Counted from the stretch's first letter, positions 29,790-40,084 are shown. The stretch is DNA of 64,000 nt from Listeria cornellensis FSL F6-0969 (GCF_000525855.1 NZ_AODE01000004.1:124001-188000); one strand, 5' to 3'. The notes: generated by a model not told the origin, from the sequence alone. Made by a program: numbers and translations.

Positions 29790-30980
29790 TTAGATGACTT
29801 TTAGTTCTTTTCCGACTTTTTCGTACGTTGCGAGTACTTCGTCGAGCATTTCTCTCGTGTGGGCAGCGGTTGGCATGTTACGAACGCGGCCGGTGCCTTT
29901 TGGAACGGTTGGGAAGACGATGGATTTCGCATAAACGCCTTCTTCTAGCAAGCGACGTGAGAATTGCTGTGTTAGGTTTTCGTCGCCGATGATGCAAGGC
30001 GTGATTGGTGTTTCGGAATGACCGATGTCAAAACCTAATTTCGCTAAGCCGGCTTTGAGATATGTGCCATTTTCCCATAGTTTTTCCATGCGCTCTGGAT
30101 CGCTTTCCATGATATCGATAGCTTCAATACATGCTGCTGCAGCCCCTGGTGTTAAAGAGGTGGAGAATAGGAAAGGTCTAGCGCGAACTTTTAGCCAGTC
30201 GATGAGTTGTTGGGAACCTGCCACGTAGCCGCCGACAACGCCGATTGCTTTGGATAGGGTACCCATTTGAAAGTCTATTTTGTCTGACATTCCGAAATGT
30301 TTGACGGTCCCGGCACCTTTACCCATTACGCCTGAGCCATGTGCGTCATCTACATAAGTAATTAAGCCGAATTCTTCTGCGATAGCAACGATTTCAGGGA
30401 TTTTGGCAACATCGCCATCCATGGAAAAAACGCCATCTGTGATGTACATAATTTTTTCATATAATCCGCTTTCTGTGGCTTCTTTGGCGACGCGGCGAAG
30501 ATCGTCCATATCTTGATGCTTGGCGCGCAATACTTTGGCACCGGAGAGGCGACATCCGTCAATGATTGATGCGTGATTCAGTTCATCGGAAATGATCGCA
30601 TCTTTTTTCGTCATGACAGCGGAAATCGCACCCATGTTACAGTTGAAACCGGATTGGAAAGCGATCGCAGCTTCGGTGTGCTTGAACTCTGCAAGTCGTG
30701 TTTCTAGTTCATTATGGATGGTCATGGTACCGTTAATCGTACGCACAGCCCCAGCGCCAACTCCATATTGTTCCGTTGCTTCGATGCATTTCTTTTTCAG
30801 GCGGTCGTCGTTTGAAAAGCCTAGATAGTTATTGGAAGAAAGGTTGATCAACTCAGCGCCGTTCACTTTGATTTTCGCGCCGTTTGGACCTTCAACGGTA
30901 TCGATGGTGTTGTAAAGCCCTTGATCTCGTAATGCTTGTAATTGCGGTTCTAGAAAGTCGTTTAAAACTTTGTTCGTCAT
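29790..30980 (-). CDS. kbl: Glycine C-acetyltransferase (2-amino-3-ketobutyrate CoA ligase)
   Basis: 396 residues from ATG 30980 ([15 protein letters not shown]), which has AGGAGG upstream; the longer frame to 31019 lacks support. PLP-dependent alpha-oxoamine synthase: [44 protein letters not shown], and the PLP lysine in [17 protein letters not shown]. Splits 2-amino-3-ketobutyrate with CoA to glycine and acetyl-CoA, completing threonine degradation begun by tdh. Confidence 0.93.
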   Translation of the reverse strand: MTNKVLNDFLEPQLQALRDQGLYNTIDTVEGPNGAKIKVNGAELINLSSNNYLGFSNDDRLKKKCIEATEQYGVGAGAVRTINGTMTIHNELETRLAEFKHTEAAIAFQSGFNCNMGAISAVMTKKDAIISDELNHASIIDGCRLSGAKVLRAKHQDMDDLRRVAKEATESGLYEKIMYITDGVFSMDGDVAKIPEIVAIAEEFGLITYVDDAHGSGVMGKGAGTVKHFGMSDKIDFQMGTLSKAIGVVGGYVAGSQQLIDWLKVRARPFLFSTSLTPGAAAACIEAIDIMESDPERMEKLWENGTYLKAGLAKLGFDIGHSETPITPCIIGDENLTQQFSRRLLEEGVYAKSIVFPTVPKGTGRVRNMPTAAHTREMLDEVLATYEKVGKELKVI

Positions 30981-31078
30981 GTGAGAGTTCCTCCTAAAAA
31001 TTTTTTTATATATTATCACGCGGTCGCTTTCACCGGATGGGGTTGGGAAAGGGGCGGCGCGGTAATGCCAAAGTAAAA

Positions 31079-33184
31079 CTAGAAACCAAGCGATCGATCG
31101 GTCACCATATGGTTGATGTTTTTTTGTTCTAAAAACTCTTGAAGTATCGAGAGAATTAGATTTTTGCTTTTTTCTGGGTTGCCGGTTTCAATCATGGCAG
31201 TTGCGATTTCGTCTTCTGTCAACATCGTGATTAAGTAGGTGAAAATCTCGATTTCTTCACTTGACAAGGTGTTTGGAAGTAAGAAGACAAGGATATTCGT
31301 GATGTTGACTTTTCCTTCCGATGCGATGTGCATTTCTAAATTATGCTTGGAGCTGAAAACGTGAATCGAGGCAGTTTCAACCTCTGTATTAATAAGAAAC
31401 ATGGCCGTATTTGTTCCGCAGGCCAAGACTTTGCGCTGATTCTCGTGTTTGTTTAATTGTTCGTAAAGGTCGTCCGCTGCGAGACTGGTTTTCTGTGCAA
31501 TTTCTTGACTGAAGCCGCGGAGGTTATCTTCTAAATTGCGGGTCATCACGCTACTTGCTGTGAAATGGGTCGCCTTAATGAGTGAGATAATTAAATGATA
31601 ATAGGTTTGCATCGCAGTCAAACTCGATAAAGCCGTCTCGAAATCGGTTGTTGTAACAGCGTCCATTGGGAAGGTCTCGTTTTGCTTACGATTCGCGATT
31701 TTTTCCAGTTTTTTATTGATGGCGTTGATTTCATTATCTGTGAAAAAAATACTGATAAATTGATAATCATGGGTGAAATTCTCTAAGTGTGATGTCGAAA
31801 GGATCATATCGTATTTTTCTAGATTTGTTTCTTTCATAAGGTCGATTGGCGTGATGAACTTCATTTTTTTTAGTTTAGGTAAGCGCTTCCTAAATCTTGC
31901 TTGTAGCCAAGTATTGATGCCACTGCTGCGTGAAGTCACGATTAGTGCGCTATATGGTCGCATATTCTCAGAATGAATAATCGCGGCTTCGAAATGAAGG
32001 ACGATGAACCCAGTTTCTTCTTCGGGAATCTGTTTAAAGGGATAGACGTCACATGCTGCTCGGTGCACGATATCAAACAAATCTGGGAACTCGGCTTTGA
32101 TCATTTCGAGTAGTGGATTACTCATCGGCATTTTTTTCTTCAATCGGATGATGGAATACTGGATGTGTTCGGTGAGCCCTTTTAAAACATTGATTTGCGA
32201 TAGTGGTGTATCAATTTCTTTTGCGACACGGGAAATCAGCTTTTTCGCGATTCGAATGGCTTGTACTTTCTCGTTGCGGTAAAAAACGTCTTGACCGCGG
32301 CGAATTTCTGATTCGAGTACAAGCATCGTTAGTTCTGCGATTTCACTATCGGGGATTTCGACCATATCTGGTAAACAGTCACGCAAAATCCGTTCGGCGA
32401 TGTCGTATTCAGGATATTCTTGCAGGAAGACATGATTGCCGTCCCTCCTAGCGATGATTTTCCCTTTTGGAATTTGTTGAATCGTTATCATGAGGTACGT
32501 CAGCACGTTTATGTAGGAATCATTGCTTATTTCATAGGAAAGCTTTTTCATCCATTTAGTGATGATTGGATCGCACATGTGCAAAAGGGATAGGTCGACG
32601 AAATCCGCGATACGCTCATCGATTTGGGCCTCGTTATCGTCTAGGAGGTCACTGAACATTTGATAGAGCTTGATTTTCGGAACCGTCATTAAGAGTAGTT
32701 CCCCAAGCAGTTCGCGTTTTTCTAAGACAGAAGATTCTAATTCGACGCCGATGCCACGCTTTCGTTTAATGTGGATTTTGCCGTTCCAGTCTTCTTCCAG
32801 CCGCGTTAAATCACTGCTCACAGTGGCGACGGTGACCGATAGTTCGTTGGCAAGCGCAATCAATTTCACTGGCTCGGACTCATTTAAAAGTACCCGCAAA
32901 ATGATTTGTTGTCTCTCGAAAGGCGTAAACTCATTATTGACGAGTTCCAATATGTTTTTTTGAATGCGATCGCGATGGGCAGACGCGCCTGTGACGGTGA
33001 GCCGACTTCCGTGTTTGACTAAGGTTAATTTGAAATCTTGCAATGTTTCGCCGACTTCTTTTAAATCGCGACGTACGGTTCGTTCGCTAACATCGAGATA
33101 AGAAGCGAGCTGCGCAATCGAAATATCGCCGGGTACCGATAGGATTTTTTCTAAAATGATTCGTGATCGTGCAGATAGGTACAT
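31079..33184 (-). CDS. PRD-domain transcriptional regulator (MtlR/BglG-type multidomain)
   Basis: 701 residues. N-terminal winged helix ([20 protein letters not shown]), a second HTH ([20 protein letters not shown]), two PTS regulation domains (about 170-400), an EIIB-like region ([20 protein letters not shown]) and a C-terminal EIIA-like region. The EIIB phospho-site loop lacks the usual Cys, reading VTSRSSG instead, so that regulatory input may be lost. Such activators normally serve PTS operons, but no PTS genes are nearby. It is flanked by kbl-tdh and, divergently, ald-threonine dehydratase, so it may control amino-acid catabolism; this is inference. Confidence 0.8.
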   Translation of the reverse strand: MYLSARSRIILEKILSVPGDISIAQLASYLDVSERTVRRDLKEVGETLQDFKLTLVKHGSRLTVTGASAHRDRIQKNILELVNNEFTPFERQQIILRVLLNESEPVKLIALANELSVTVATVSSDLTRLEEDWNGKIHIKRKRGIGVELESSVLEKRELLGELLLMTVPKIKLYQMFSDLLDDNEAQIDERIADFVDLSLLHMCDPIITKWMKKLSYEISNDSYINVLTYLMITIQQIPKGKIIARRDGNHVFLQEYPEYDIAERILRDCLPDMVEIPDSEIAELTMLVLESEIRRGQDVFYRNEKVQAIRIAKKLISRVAKEIDTPLSQINVLKGLTEHIQYSIIRLKKKMPMSNPLLEMIKAEFPDLFDIVHRAACDVYPFKQIPEEETGFIVLHFEAAIIHSENMRPYSALIVTSRSSGINTWLQARFRKRLPKLKKMKFITPIDLMKETNLEKYDMILSTSHLENFTHDYQFISIFFTDNEINAINKKLEKIANRKQNETFPMDAVTTTDFETALSSLTAMQTYYHLIISLIKATHFTASSVMTRNLEDNLRGFSQEIAQKTSLAADDLYEQLNKHENQRKVLACGTNTAMFLINTEVETASIHVFSSKHNLEMHIASEGKVNITNILVFLLPNTLSSEEIEIFTYLITMLTEDEIATAMIETGNPEKSKNLILSILQEFLEQKNINHMVTDRSLGF

Positions 33185-33320
33185 TGTGTTTCTTCCTTTC
33201 GCAGAAATTTTCCCTATGAAAGCTGCGTATGCGTTTCATTTTCTTTCGCTGCTAAAGATTCACCTTACACCCTTATACTATGACTCCGCTTGCATATAAG
33301 CAATACAAACATATTGCTAA

Positions 33321-33354
33321 TTTGTCCAGTTTTGAAATTGAAAAGTTGGACAAA
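33321..33354. promoter_or_regulatory. Large palindrome, candidate operator
   Basis: TTTGTCCA / TGGACAAA, 8 perfect pairs, extended inside by TTTT / AAAA, 34 bp in total. It lies midway between the divergent genes, about 115 bp upstream of the ald promoter -35 box. An activator site for the PRD protein is plausible. Confidence 0.5.
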
Positions 33355-33467
33355 GTTATATCAAGCCACGAAATGAGTGATTTTCCTAGTGTTTTCAGGT
33401 GTTGGCGCGCAATGCTTTTCGGGATTTAATCGCTATTTTATATTGTGAAATATTTATCAAACTCAAT

Positions 33468-33497
33468 TTGACAGCGTTTACGTCAGGGTGCTATCCT
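33468..33497 (+). promoter_or_regulatory. Promoter of ald
   Basis: Perfect TTGACA at 33468-33473, an 18-bp spacer and TATCCT at 33492-33497. Confidence 0.6.
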
Positions 33498-33537
33498 GTA
33501 CTCGCAAAGACAATCTAAAAGAAGGACGTGAACGAAG

Positions 33538-34641
33538 ATGAAAATTAGTGTCGTAAAAGAAATCAAGGCAGGCGAGGCACGTGTTGGAATGACGCCTGAA
33601 AACGCGGCGAAATTGGTAAGTCAAGGGAACGTTGTATTAGTAGAACAAGATGCTGGGATTGGTTCTGGTTATACAAATCAAGAATATGTGGACGCTGGTG
33701 CAATGCTTGTAGATCAAGCGGAAGCATGGATGGCGGACATGGTCGTGAAAGTGAAAGAACCGCAGCCTTCTGAGTATCCGTTTTTCAAGCAGGGTCAAAT
33801 TATCTGGGGATTTCTTCATCTGGCGGCTTCTAAACCGTGTGTGGAAGCCCTTCTAAAAGCAGGTGCGACTGCGATTGGCGGCGAAACAATTGAAAAAGAT
33901 GACGTGCTTACGTTGCTAAAACCAATGAGCGCGATTGCAGGACGTCGAGCGATTTTTATGGGTGCGTACTATTTGGAAAAACAACATCAAGGCGCAGGAA
34001 TCTTGCTATCTGGAATTGAAAATATCCCGGCTGGCGAAGTGGTCATTCTTGGTGGGGGAAATGCAGCTATCAACGCGTGCGACATGGCGATTGGAATTGG
34101 CTGTAGCGTGACGATTTTAGAGTTGAATCCAGAACGAATCGCGTATTTAACAGAACATTACGCAGGACAATCGGTTGTTATTTTGCCATCTACAACGGAA
34201 AACCTTGAGCGGGAAATCCAGAAGGCGGACGTCTTCATTTCGACAATCCTCATTCCAGGTGCGAAACCGCCAAAAATCGTCAAGGAATACATGGTGAAAT
34301 CGATGAAACCAGGTAGCGTCATTGTGGATATTGCTATTGATCAAGGTGGAACCGTGGAAACTATTGAGCATTATACGACGCATGATGATCCGATTTTTAT
34401 CAAGCATGGTGTCCTTCATTATGCCGTTCCAAACATGCCTGGTGCAACGCCTAGAACCTCAACAATGGCATTGGCAACTGGCAATCTCACGTATTTGCAA
34501 GCCATCGCTGAAAAAGGACTGGAACAAGCCCTACTCGCAGATGTTTCTTTAGCAAGTGGACTGAATATTCATCAAGGCAGAATCATGTCAAAAAGCCTCG
34601 CCGACACGTTGGAAATGGAATATAGTGAGGTACTCCAATGA
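33538..34641 (+). CDS. ald: Alanine dehydrogenase
   Basis: 367 residues. VVKEIKAGEARVGMTP (substrate Arg), VKVKEPQPSEY (catalytic Lys), GFLHLAA (His), NAD site VVILGGGNAAINACDMA and the C-terminal VPNMPGATPRTST. Reversibly deaminates alanine to pyruvate and ammonium with NAD. AAGGAC lies before ATG. Its last bases overlap the next start (ATGA), so the two genes form an operon. Complete, with no frame defect. Confidence 0.96.
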   Translation: MKISVVKEIKAGEARVGMTPENAAKLVSQGNVVLVEQDAGIGSGYTNQEYVDAGAMLVDQAEAWMADMVVKVKEPQPSEYPFFKQGQIIWGFLHLAASKPCVEALLKAGATAIGGETIEKDDVLTLLKPMSAIAGRRAIFMGAYYLEKQHQGAGILLSGIENIPAGEVVILGGGNAAINACDMAIGIGCSVTILELNPERIAYLTEHYAGQSVVILPSTTENLEREIQKADVFISTILIPGAKPPKIVKEYMVKSMKPGSVIVDIAIDQGGTVETIEHYTTHDDPIFIKHGVLHYAVPNMPGATPRTSTMALATGNLTYLQAIAEKGLEQALLADVSLASGLNIHQGRIMSKSLADTLEMEYSEVLQ

Positions 34642-35640
34642 TGAAAACCGACGAATATGTTACTATTTGGGACATTAATAAAGCGAAGGAAGTACTTCAA
34701 GATAACGCCCGCAAAACACCGCTTGTAAAATCATTCTACTTAACAAGCGTGGCAGAAGCAAACGTTTACCTAAAGTTAGAAAACATGCAATTAACAGGTT
34801 CTTTCAAATTCCGAGGTGCGTACAACAAAATTGCGGCCTTGACGACGACTGAAAAAGAGCACGGTGTCATCGCTTGTTCGGCAGGAAATCATGCGCAAGG
34901 TGTTGCTCTGTCGTCCAAACTGCTCGGAATCAACAGCAAAATCGTAATGCCAGAAACGGCACCCCAAGCTAAAATTGATGCAACGAGAGGCTATGGTTCC
35001 GATGTTGTTTTGTATGGGCAAACGTTTGATGAAGCTAAAGAAAAATGCATTGAAATCGCTGAGAAAACAGGACGTACTTTTTTGCATCCATATGATGATC
35101 CGGCAGTGATTGCTGGGCAAGGAACGATCGGTTTGGAGATTTTGGACAACATATGGGATGTTGATACGGTCATCGCGCCAATTGGTGGCGGTGGTTTAAT
35201 ATCTGGCATCGCGATTGCGCTTAAATCGTTTAATCCAAATATCCGCATTATCGGCGTGCAAGCTGAAAATGTGCACGGGATGAAGTCGTCGTTTGATGCT
35301 GGAGAAATAACGCCACATTACGAAGCGCCAACGATGGCAGATGGCTGTGCGGTGAAAGTTCCTGGTGATATAACGTTTTCGATTGTGAAAGAATTGGTAG
35401 ATGAGATTATCACAGTTTCAGAAGACGAGTTAGAACAAGCAATGAAAGACTTGCTACAGCGCGGAAAAGCAGTCGTAGAAGGCGCTGGGGCACTCAGCAC
35501 GGCCGCCCTTGTTTCCGATAAAATAACAGGCTATGTGAAAGGAAAAAAATGTTGTTTGCATCATTTCTGGTGGGAATGTTGATTTAGAACGGATTTCTCA
35601 AGTTTGCGAGCATTTCTTTTCCAGTGAAATCGTAAAATAA
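34638..35640 (+). CDS. tdcB: Catabolic-type threonine dehydratase (frame broken at an A7 run)
   Basis: About 333 residues after repair, without a C-terminal ACT regulatory domain, as in TdcB-type rather than biosynthetic IlvA. PLP lysine in LTGSFKFRGAYNK, the SAGNHAQGVA loop and the glycine-rich phosphate site PIGGGGLISG. The frame ends at 35582; removing one A from the A7 run at 35543-35549 gives KGKNVVCIISGGNVDLERISQ (shown in part) and TAA at 35638-35640. Deaminates threonine or serine to 2-oxobutyrate or pyruvate. Translationally coupled to ald. Confidence 0.9.
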
Positions 35641-35720
35641 TAATAGTCATTTTCATTGTAACTATGCGCCAAAGTGGTATACTTGAAAAAACAGTATTAT
35701 CAATAGAAGGAGTGAGTGCA

Positions 35721-35951
35721 ATGAAGGTACAATGGCAAGTGATTGTTGGGATTATTATCGCTATTTTGATTCTTGTGTTTGGAACGACGAATATGGGAAC
35801 TGTAGATGTGAAATTATTATTCTGGACGGTGCAATGGCCGCTTATTATCGTGATTTTAGGCTCGGTTGTAGCAGGTATGATAATGCTACTTTGCTTTAAT
35901 TATTACACGGCAAGAAAGAAGAAAAAAGGCACGAAAGTTCAAGCGAAATAG
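35721..35951 (+). CDS. LapA/DUF1049-family small membrane protein
   Basis: 76 residues from ATG 35721, with AGAAGGAG upstream. Two membrane segments (VIVGIIIAILILVFGTTNM; LIIVILGSVVAGMIMLLC) joined by the TVDVKLLFWTVQWPL turn typical of LapA/YrvD-type proteins, with a basic tail ARKKKKGTK. Function in Gram-positives is undefined; in E. coli relatives help assemble the envelope. Confidence 0.75.
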   Translation: MKVQWQVIVGIIIAILILVFGTTNMGTVDVKLLFWTVQWPLIIVILGSVVAGMIMLLCFNYYTARKKKKGTKVQAK

Positions 35952-35965
35952 GAATAGGTACAAAA

Positions 35966-36000
35966 AATCTCCAAAGGCTGTTCCTAAACCTTTGGAGATT
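35966..36000. terminator. Bidirectional terminator
   Basis: AATCTCCAAAGG / CCTTTGGAGATT, 12 pairs, between the convergent LapA-like gene and the small gene on the minus strand. Confidence 0.75.
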
Positions 36001-36006
36001 AGCATT

Positions 36007-36177
36007 TTATTTTAGAATTTTTCGGTGGAACTGTTGATGGGAGTCCTGTACTTGTTGATGCGGTTTCCCATGTAAATTTTCGGCAAATGGCTTTTTCTCT
36101 TTATCCTTTGGAAGAGCGTCACTGATTTTCGGTGTGTGAATCGCTTGCGAGGTCTGACTTTTTTTAGAATTGGTCAT
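36007..36177 (-). CDS. Small hydrophilic protein, 56 residues
   Basis: Minus-strand ATG at 36177 with a perfect AAGGAGG 11 bp upstream, running to TAA 36007. The product begins MTNSKKSQTSQ and ends HRKILK. It is polar, Lys/Gln/His-rich and without hydrophobic segments, resembling small intrinsically disordered stress-type proteins. I do not recognise a family. The ribosome site and the shared terminator argue that it is real. Confidence 0.55.
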   Translation of the reverse strand: MTNSKKSQTSQAIHTPKISDALPKDKEKKPFAENLHGKPHQQVQDSHQQFHRKILK

Positions 36178-36296
36178 TTTTTAAAACCTCCTTTGTTGTT
36201 CCTTACCCTGAGGCCGGGAAATTTAAACACAAATTTTTGATGGGAAGTGTCTCTTGGATAGAGGCTTTTTTTTATTGCTCATATGAAAACATGGTC

Positions 36297-36325
36297 TTGA
36301 CAAGCAGAACTGTTTCTATTAGAAT
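36297..36325 (+). promoter_or_regulatory. Promoter of the siderophore importer operon
   Basis: Perfect TTGACA at 36297-36302, a 17-bp spacer and TAGAAT at 36320-36325. Confidence 0.75.
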
Positions 36326-36338
36326 AGGTTCTGTAAAC

Positions 36339-36357
36339 GATAATGAAAATCATTCTC
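36339..36357 (+). promoter_or_regulatory. Fur box
   Basis: GATAATGAAAATCATTCTC matches the 19-bp consensus GATAATGATAATCATTATC at 17 positions. It sits just downstream of the -10 box, a position where iron-loaded Fur would block transcription. Confidence 0.85.
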
Positions 36358-36379
36358 AATTATAAAGGTGGGTGATTAC

Positions 36380-37330
36380 TTGAAGAGAGCGATACTTATT
36401 GTTGTTTTTCTATTGTTAGCACTGCTTTCGGTATTCGTTGGCGTGCAGAAGATTTCTATTGTACATATTTTTGAATTGACGCGGGAACAATGGGATATTA
36501 TTTGGATAAGTCGGATTCCTAGGCTGATTAGTATTATCTTGGCGGGAGCTGGGATTAGTATTTGTGGGATGATTATGCAGAGTTTGACGCAGAATAAGTT
36601 TGTTTCACCAACAACGGCGGGGACGATGGATGCTGCGAGGTTAGGGATATTGGTGTCGTTACTTGTCTTTACAACGGCGAGTCCCTTGGTGAAAATGGGT
36701 GTGGCTTTCTTGTTTGCGCTCCTCGGAACATTTATATTTATGCAAATTTTGGAGCGAATTCCGTTTAAAGATACGATTTTTATCCCACTTGTTGGGTTGA
36801 TGTTCGGCGGGATTCTCAGTTCGATTACGACGTTTTTTGCGTATAAGTTTGATTTAATTCAAAATATTTCTTCGTGGCTTCAAGGGGATTTTTCGATGGT
36901 GCTAAAAGGGCGTTATGAGTTGCTCTATGTCGCGGTTCCGCTGATTGTGATTGCGTATTTGTATGCGAATCAGTTCACGGTTGCTGGGATGGGAGAGACG
37001 TTTTCGCGGAATTTAGGATTGTCGTATAAGGCGATTATGCGGATTGGGTTGGTGATAGTCGCGTTCATTACGGCGTCTGTGGTTCTGACGGTTGGTATGA
37101 TACCTTTTCTCGGTTTGATTGTACCGAATATTGTGTCGATTTATCGCGGAGATAATATTAAGAAAACCTTGTTTGATACGGCAGTTTTTGGCGCGACTTT
37201 CTTGCTATTTTGTGACGTGCTTGGTCGGGTGATTATTTATCCGTACGAAATTTCGATTAGTTTGATGGTTGGGATTATTGGGAGCGCGATTTTTATTTAT
37301 CTGCTAATGAGGAGAAAAGCCTATGCGTAA
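36380..37330 (+). CDS. yclN: Petrobactin-type siderophore ABC permease, first subunit (YclN-like)
   Basis: 316 residues from a TTG at 36380 (MKRAILIVVFLLLALL). AAGGTGGGTG lies 7 bp upstream and overlaps the alternative GTG start at 36368. FecCD-type permease with about nine helices. Segments ISICGMIMQSLTQNKFVSPTTAGTMDAARLGIL, GLMFGGILSSITTF and SSWLQGDFSMVLKGRYELLY (quoted in pieces) match B. subtilis YclN closely from memory. Fur box directly upstream. It forms an operon with the next three genes. Confidence 0.88.
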   Translation: MKRAILIVVFLLLALLSVFVGVQKISIVHIFELTREQWDIIWISRIPRLISIILAGAGISICGMIMQSLTQNKFVSPTTAGTMDAARLGILVSLLVFTTASPLVKMGVAFLFALLGTFIFMQILERIPFKDTIFIPLVGLMFGGILSSITTFFAYKFDLIQNISSWLQGDFSMVLKGRYELLYVAVPLIVIAYLYANQFTVAGMGETFSRNLGLSYKAIMRIGLVIVAFITASVVLTVGMIPFLGLIVPNIVSIYRGDNIKKTLFDTAVFGATFLLFCDVLGRVIIYPYEISISLMVGIIGSAIFIYLLMRRKAYA

Positions 37331-38264
37331 AAATTGGATTTTAGCAGGTATTGTTGTGGTTTTGATGGCGGGTTATTTGTTTTTGTTTATGGGTGGAAGT
37401 CCTGCTTTTGCGCTGGAGCTTAGATCGACGAAATTGATCGCGATTGTGTTTACGGGGATTGCGATTGCGGTTTCGACGGTGGTTTTCCAGACGATTACGC
37501 AGAATAAAATATTGACGCCTTCGATTATGGGGCTGGATTCGTTATACATGTTATTGCAGACGTCGCTCGTGTTTATTTTCGGGTCTCAAGCGTTGATGCG
37601 GGCGGGGAGTGGGCGCTGGAACTTCTTTTTATCGGTCGTTTTGATGATGGGATTTGCGCTTGTTTTATACTGGTTGATGTTTAAGCGGAATGGACGGAAT
37701 ATTTATTTCTTGTTGCTTGTCGGGATTGTTTGTGGAACGTTTTTCTCTAGTTTTTCATCGTTTATGGAGATGCTAATTGATCCGAATGAGTTCCAGATTG
37801 TGCAAGATAAGATGTTTGCGAGCTTTAACAATGTGAATACGTCGATTTTGGTGATTGCGATTGTGATTTTTGTGGCGGCGATGCTTTATTTATTGCGATT
37901 TGTGAAGTATTTGGATGTGTTGGCGCTGGGCAAGGACCATGCGGTGAATTTGGGTGTTCCGTATAACCGGATTGTGAAGCAGTTGTTGCTCATTATTGTG
38001 GTGCTGGTCTCGGTTGCGACGGCGCTGGTTGGACCGATTACATTTTTAGGATTGATTGTGGCGAATGTGGCGTATCAATTTTTGAAAACGCATCAGCATG
38101 TGATGTTGCTTGTTGGGGCAAGCTTGATAAGTTTGGTGGCGCTCGTTGGTGGGCAGTTGTTGGCGGAGCGGGTGTTCCATTTCGATACGCCGATAAGTGT
38201 GATTATTAATCTGTGCGGCGGCGTGTATTTCTTGTATTTGCTTTTGAGAGGGGCGAAATTATGA
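37323..38264 (+). CDS. yclO: Siderophore ABC permease, second subunit (YclO-like)
   Basis: 313 residues, overlapping the preceding gene by 8 bp. FecCD family: VFQTITQNKILTPSIMGLDSLY, LALGKDHAVNLGVPYNR and PITFLGLIVANVAYQFL. It pairs with the first permease to form the membrane channel of the importer. Its stop codon overlaps the ATPase start (ATGA). Confidence 0.88.
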   Translation: MRKNWILAGIVVVLMAGYLFLFMGGSPAFALELRSTKLIAIVFTGIAIAVSTVVFQTITQNKILTPSIMGLDSLYMLLQTSLVFIFGSQALMRAGSGRWNFFLSVVLMMGFALVLYWLMFKRNGRNIYFLLLVGIVCGTFFSSFSSFMEMLIDPNEFQIVQDKMFASFNNVNTSILVIAIVIFVAAMLYLLRFVKYLDVLALGKDHAVNLGVPYNRIVKQLLLIIVVLVSVATALVGPITFLGLIVANVAYQFLKTHQHVMLLVGASLISLVALVGGQLLAERVFHFDTPISVIINLCGGVYFLYLLLRGAKL

Positions 38265-39020
38265 TTGAAGTGCGGAATCTGGGGAAAAAAATATGGTGCA
38301 AAAAATGTGCTTCAAGCGGTTGATTTGACGATTACTGAGAAGCAGATCGTGTCATTTATTGGGGCAAATGGTGCTGGAAAAAGTACATTGTTGTCGATTA
38401 TTGCGCGGTTGATGAAGTCCGATAGTGGCGAGGTTTTGGTGGATGGCGTGGCGCTGGGTGATTGGAAGTCGGATGATTTGGCGAAGCGGTTGTCTATTTT
38501 GAAGCAGAGCAATCATGTCACGATGCGTTTGACGGTGCGGGATTTGGTGGCGTTTGGACGTTTTCCACATTCGAAAGGGCGCTTGCAAAAGGATGATGAG
38601 GCGTTTATCGAGATGGCGCTAGATTATATGGAGCTGCGGGATTTGGCGTCGCGTTATTTGGATGAGCTTAGCGGTGGTCAACAGCAGCGTGCTTATATTG
38701 CGATGATCATTGCGCAGAATACGGATTATATTTTGCTGGATGAACCGCTCAATAATTTGGATATGAAGCATTCGGTGCAAATTATGCAGCTGTTGCGGCG
38801 TTTGGTGGATGAACTTGGCAAGACGGTGTTGTTGGTTTTGCATGATATTAATTTTGCGTCATGTTACTCGGATTCGGTTGTAGCGCTTAAAGATGGCGCG
38901 GTGGTGGCGAATGGTAGCACGGCGGAGATGATTCAGGAAGATGTGTTGGCACAGGTTTTTGATATGCATATTCCGATTTCGTTGATTAATAATGACCGGA
39001 TTGGCGTGTATTTTAAATAA
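38261..39020 (+). CDS. yclP: Siderophore ABC ATPase (YclP-like, frame broken at an A7 run)
   Basis: About 252 residues. The proper start is ATG 38261 (MIEVRNLGKKYGAKNVLQ). Losing one A from the A7 run at 38285-38291 joins it to the long frame; otherwise that frame would begin at an unlikely TTG. Walker A GANGAGKST, signature LSGGQQQRAYIAM, Walker B YILLDEPLNNLD and the H-loop VLHDINF. Energises the YclNO permease. Confidence 0.88.
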
Positions 39021-39099
39021 AGGAGGTGAGGGCGCGAAACGGTTGGTATGACACGGAATAATAGCTTCAAAAATAGATAAATAAGGGTGGTTAAAGTAG

Positions 39100-40041
39100 A
39101 TGAAGAAATTAGTAATGGTCATGATGTTGATGCTTTTGGCGGTGTTTACGGTTGCTTGTGGGACGGATGAAAAGACGAATGCAGACGCGGAAAAAACAGC
39201 GAAGGAATTGACGATTAAGCACGAACTTGGAGAAACGAAAGTGAAGCAAAACCCTGGGAAAGTGGTTGTTTTTGATTTCGGGACGTTGGATACGTTGCAA
39301 GCGCTAGGCTTATCTAAAAATGTGGCCGGTTTGCCGAAACAATCCTTGCCGAAATACTTAGATGATTTCGCGAGCGATAAATACGCGGATCTTGGCGGTT
39401 TGAAAGAACCTGATTTTGAGAAAATAAACGAGGCGGCACCTGATTTGAACATTATCTCTGGTCGCCAATCCGATTCTTATGATAAATTTTCCGATATTGC
39501 ACCAACGATTTATCAAGGTGTGGATACGAAGGATTACATGAAGTCATTCCAAGCGAATGTGAACACGGTTGCTGGTCTTTTTGGGAAAGAGGATGAGGCC
39601 AAGAAGCAACTAGATGCGATTGACAAGCAAGTTGCAGATGTAAAGGCAAGCGTGCCAGCTGGTAAAACGGGATTAATTATCTTGGCGAACGATGGGAAAA
39701 TGAGTGCGTATGGACCTGGTTCGCGCTTTGGATTGATTCATGATGTGCTTGGTGTGACGCCGGCGGATCCGAAAATTGAAGCGTCCACGCATGGCCAAAG
39801 TATTTCTTCGGAGTACGTTGCGGAAAAGAATCCGGATTACTTGTACGTGATTGACCGTGGTGCAGCGATTGGCGGGGAATCTTCCGCGAAATCTGTCGTT
39901 GAGAATGACCTAGTGAAGAAGACGAATGCTTATAAAAATGGCAATATTGTTTACTTGAATCCAGAGTATTGGTACTTGTCAGGAGGCGGGCTAGAGTCTG
40001 TTTCGGAGATGGTGAAGGAGGTTGGAGATAGCCTGAAATAG
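39100..40041 (+). CDS. yclQ: Siderophore-binding lipoprotein (YclQ-like)
   Basis: 313 residues. Signal peptide with lipobox FTVACG (Cys about residue 20). Periplasmic-binding fold of the FepB/TroA class: VVVFDFGTLDTLQALGL, IISGRQSDSYDKFSDIAPT, YVIDRGAAIGGESSA. The similarity and gene order (permease, permease, ATPase, binding protein) match B. subtilis yclNOPQ, the petrobactin importer. Surface-anchored and Fur-regulated as part of the operon. Confidence 0.88.
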   Translation: MKKLVMVMMLMLLAVFTVACGTDEKTNADAEKTAKELTIKHELGETKVKQNPGKVVVFDFGTLDTLQALGLSKNVAGLPKQSLPKYLDDFASDKYADLGGLKEPDFEKINEAAPDLNIISGRQSDSYDKFSDIAPTIYQGVDTKDYMKSFQANVNTVAGLFGKEDEAKKQLDAIDKQVADVKASVPAGKTGLIILANDGKMSAYGPGSRFGLIHDVLGVTPADPKIEASTHGQSISSEYVAEKNPDYLYVIDRGAAIGGESSAKSVVENDLVKKTNAYKNGNIVYLNPEYWYLSGGGLESVSEMVKEVGDSLK

Positions 40042-40043
40042 TG

Positions 40044-40084
40044 AAAAACTGCTCAGCGAAATGTGTCGCTGAGCAGTTTTATTT
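40044..40084. terminator. Bidirectional terminator after the siderophore operon
   Basis: AAAACTGCTCAGCGA / TCGCTGAGCAGTTTT stem with T-runs both ways; the acetyltransferase gene ends in it from the other side. Confidence 0.85.

Larger units (their letters stand above)
33185..33537. other. Divergent regulatory region between the PRD regulator and ald
   Basis: 353 bp without a gene. It contains a large palindrome (33321-33354) and the ald promoter (33468-33497). Confidence 0.6.

Noticed and set aside
39020-39099. Strong AGGAGG site directly after yclP suggesting an extra small gene
   Set aside because: The only starts nearby give at most about 11 codons; more likely a fortuitous site in the yclQ leader.
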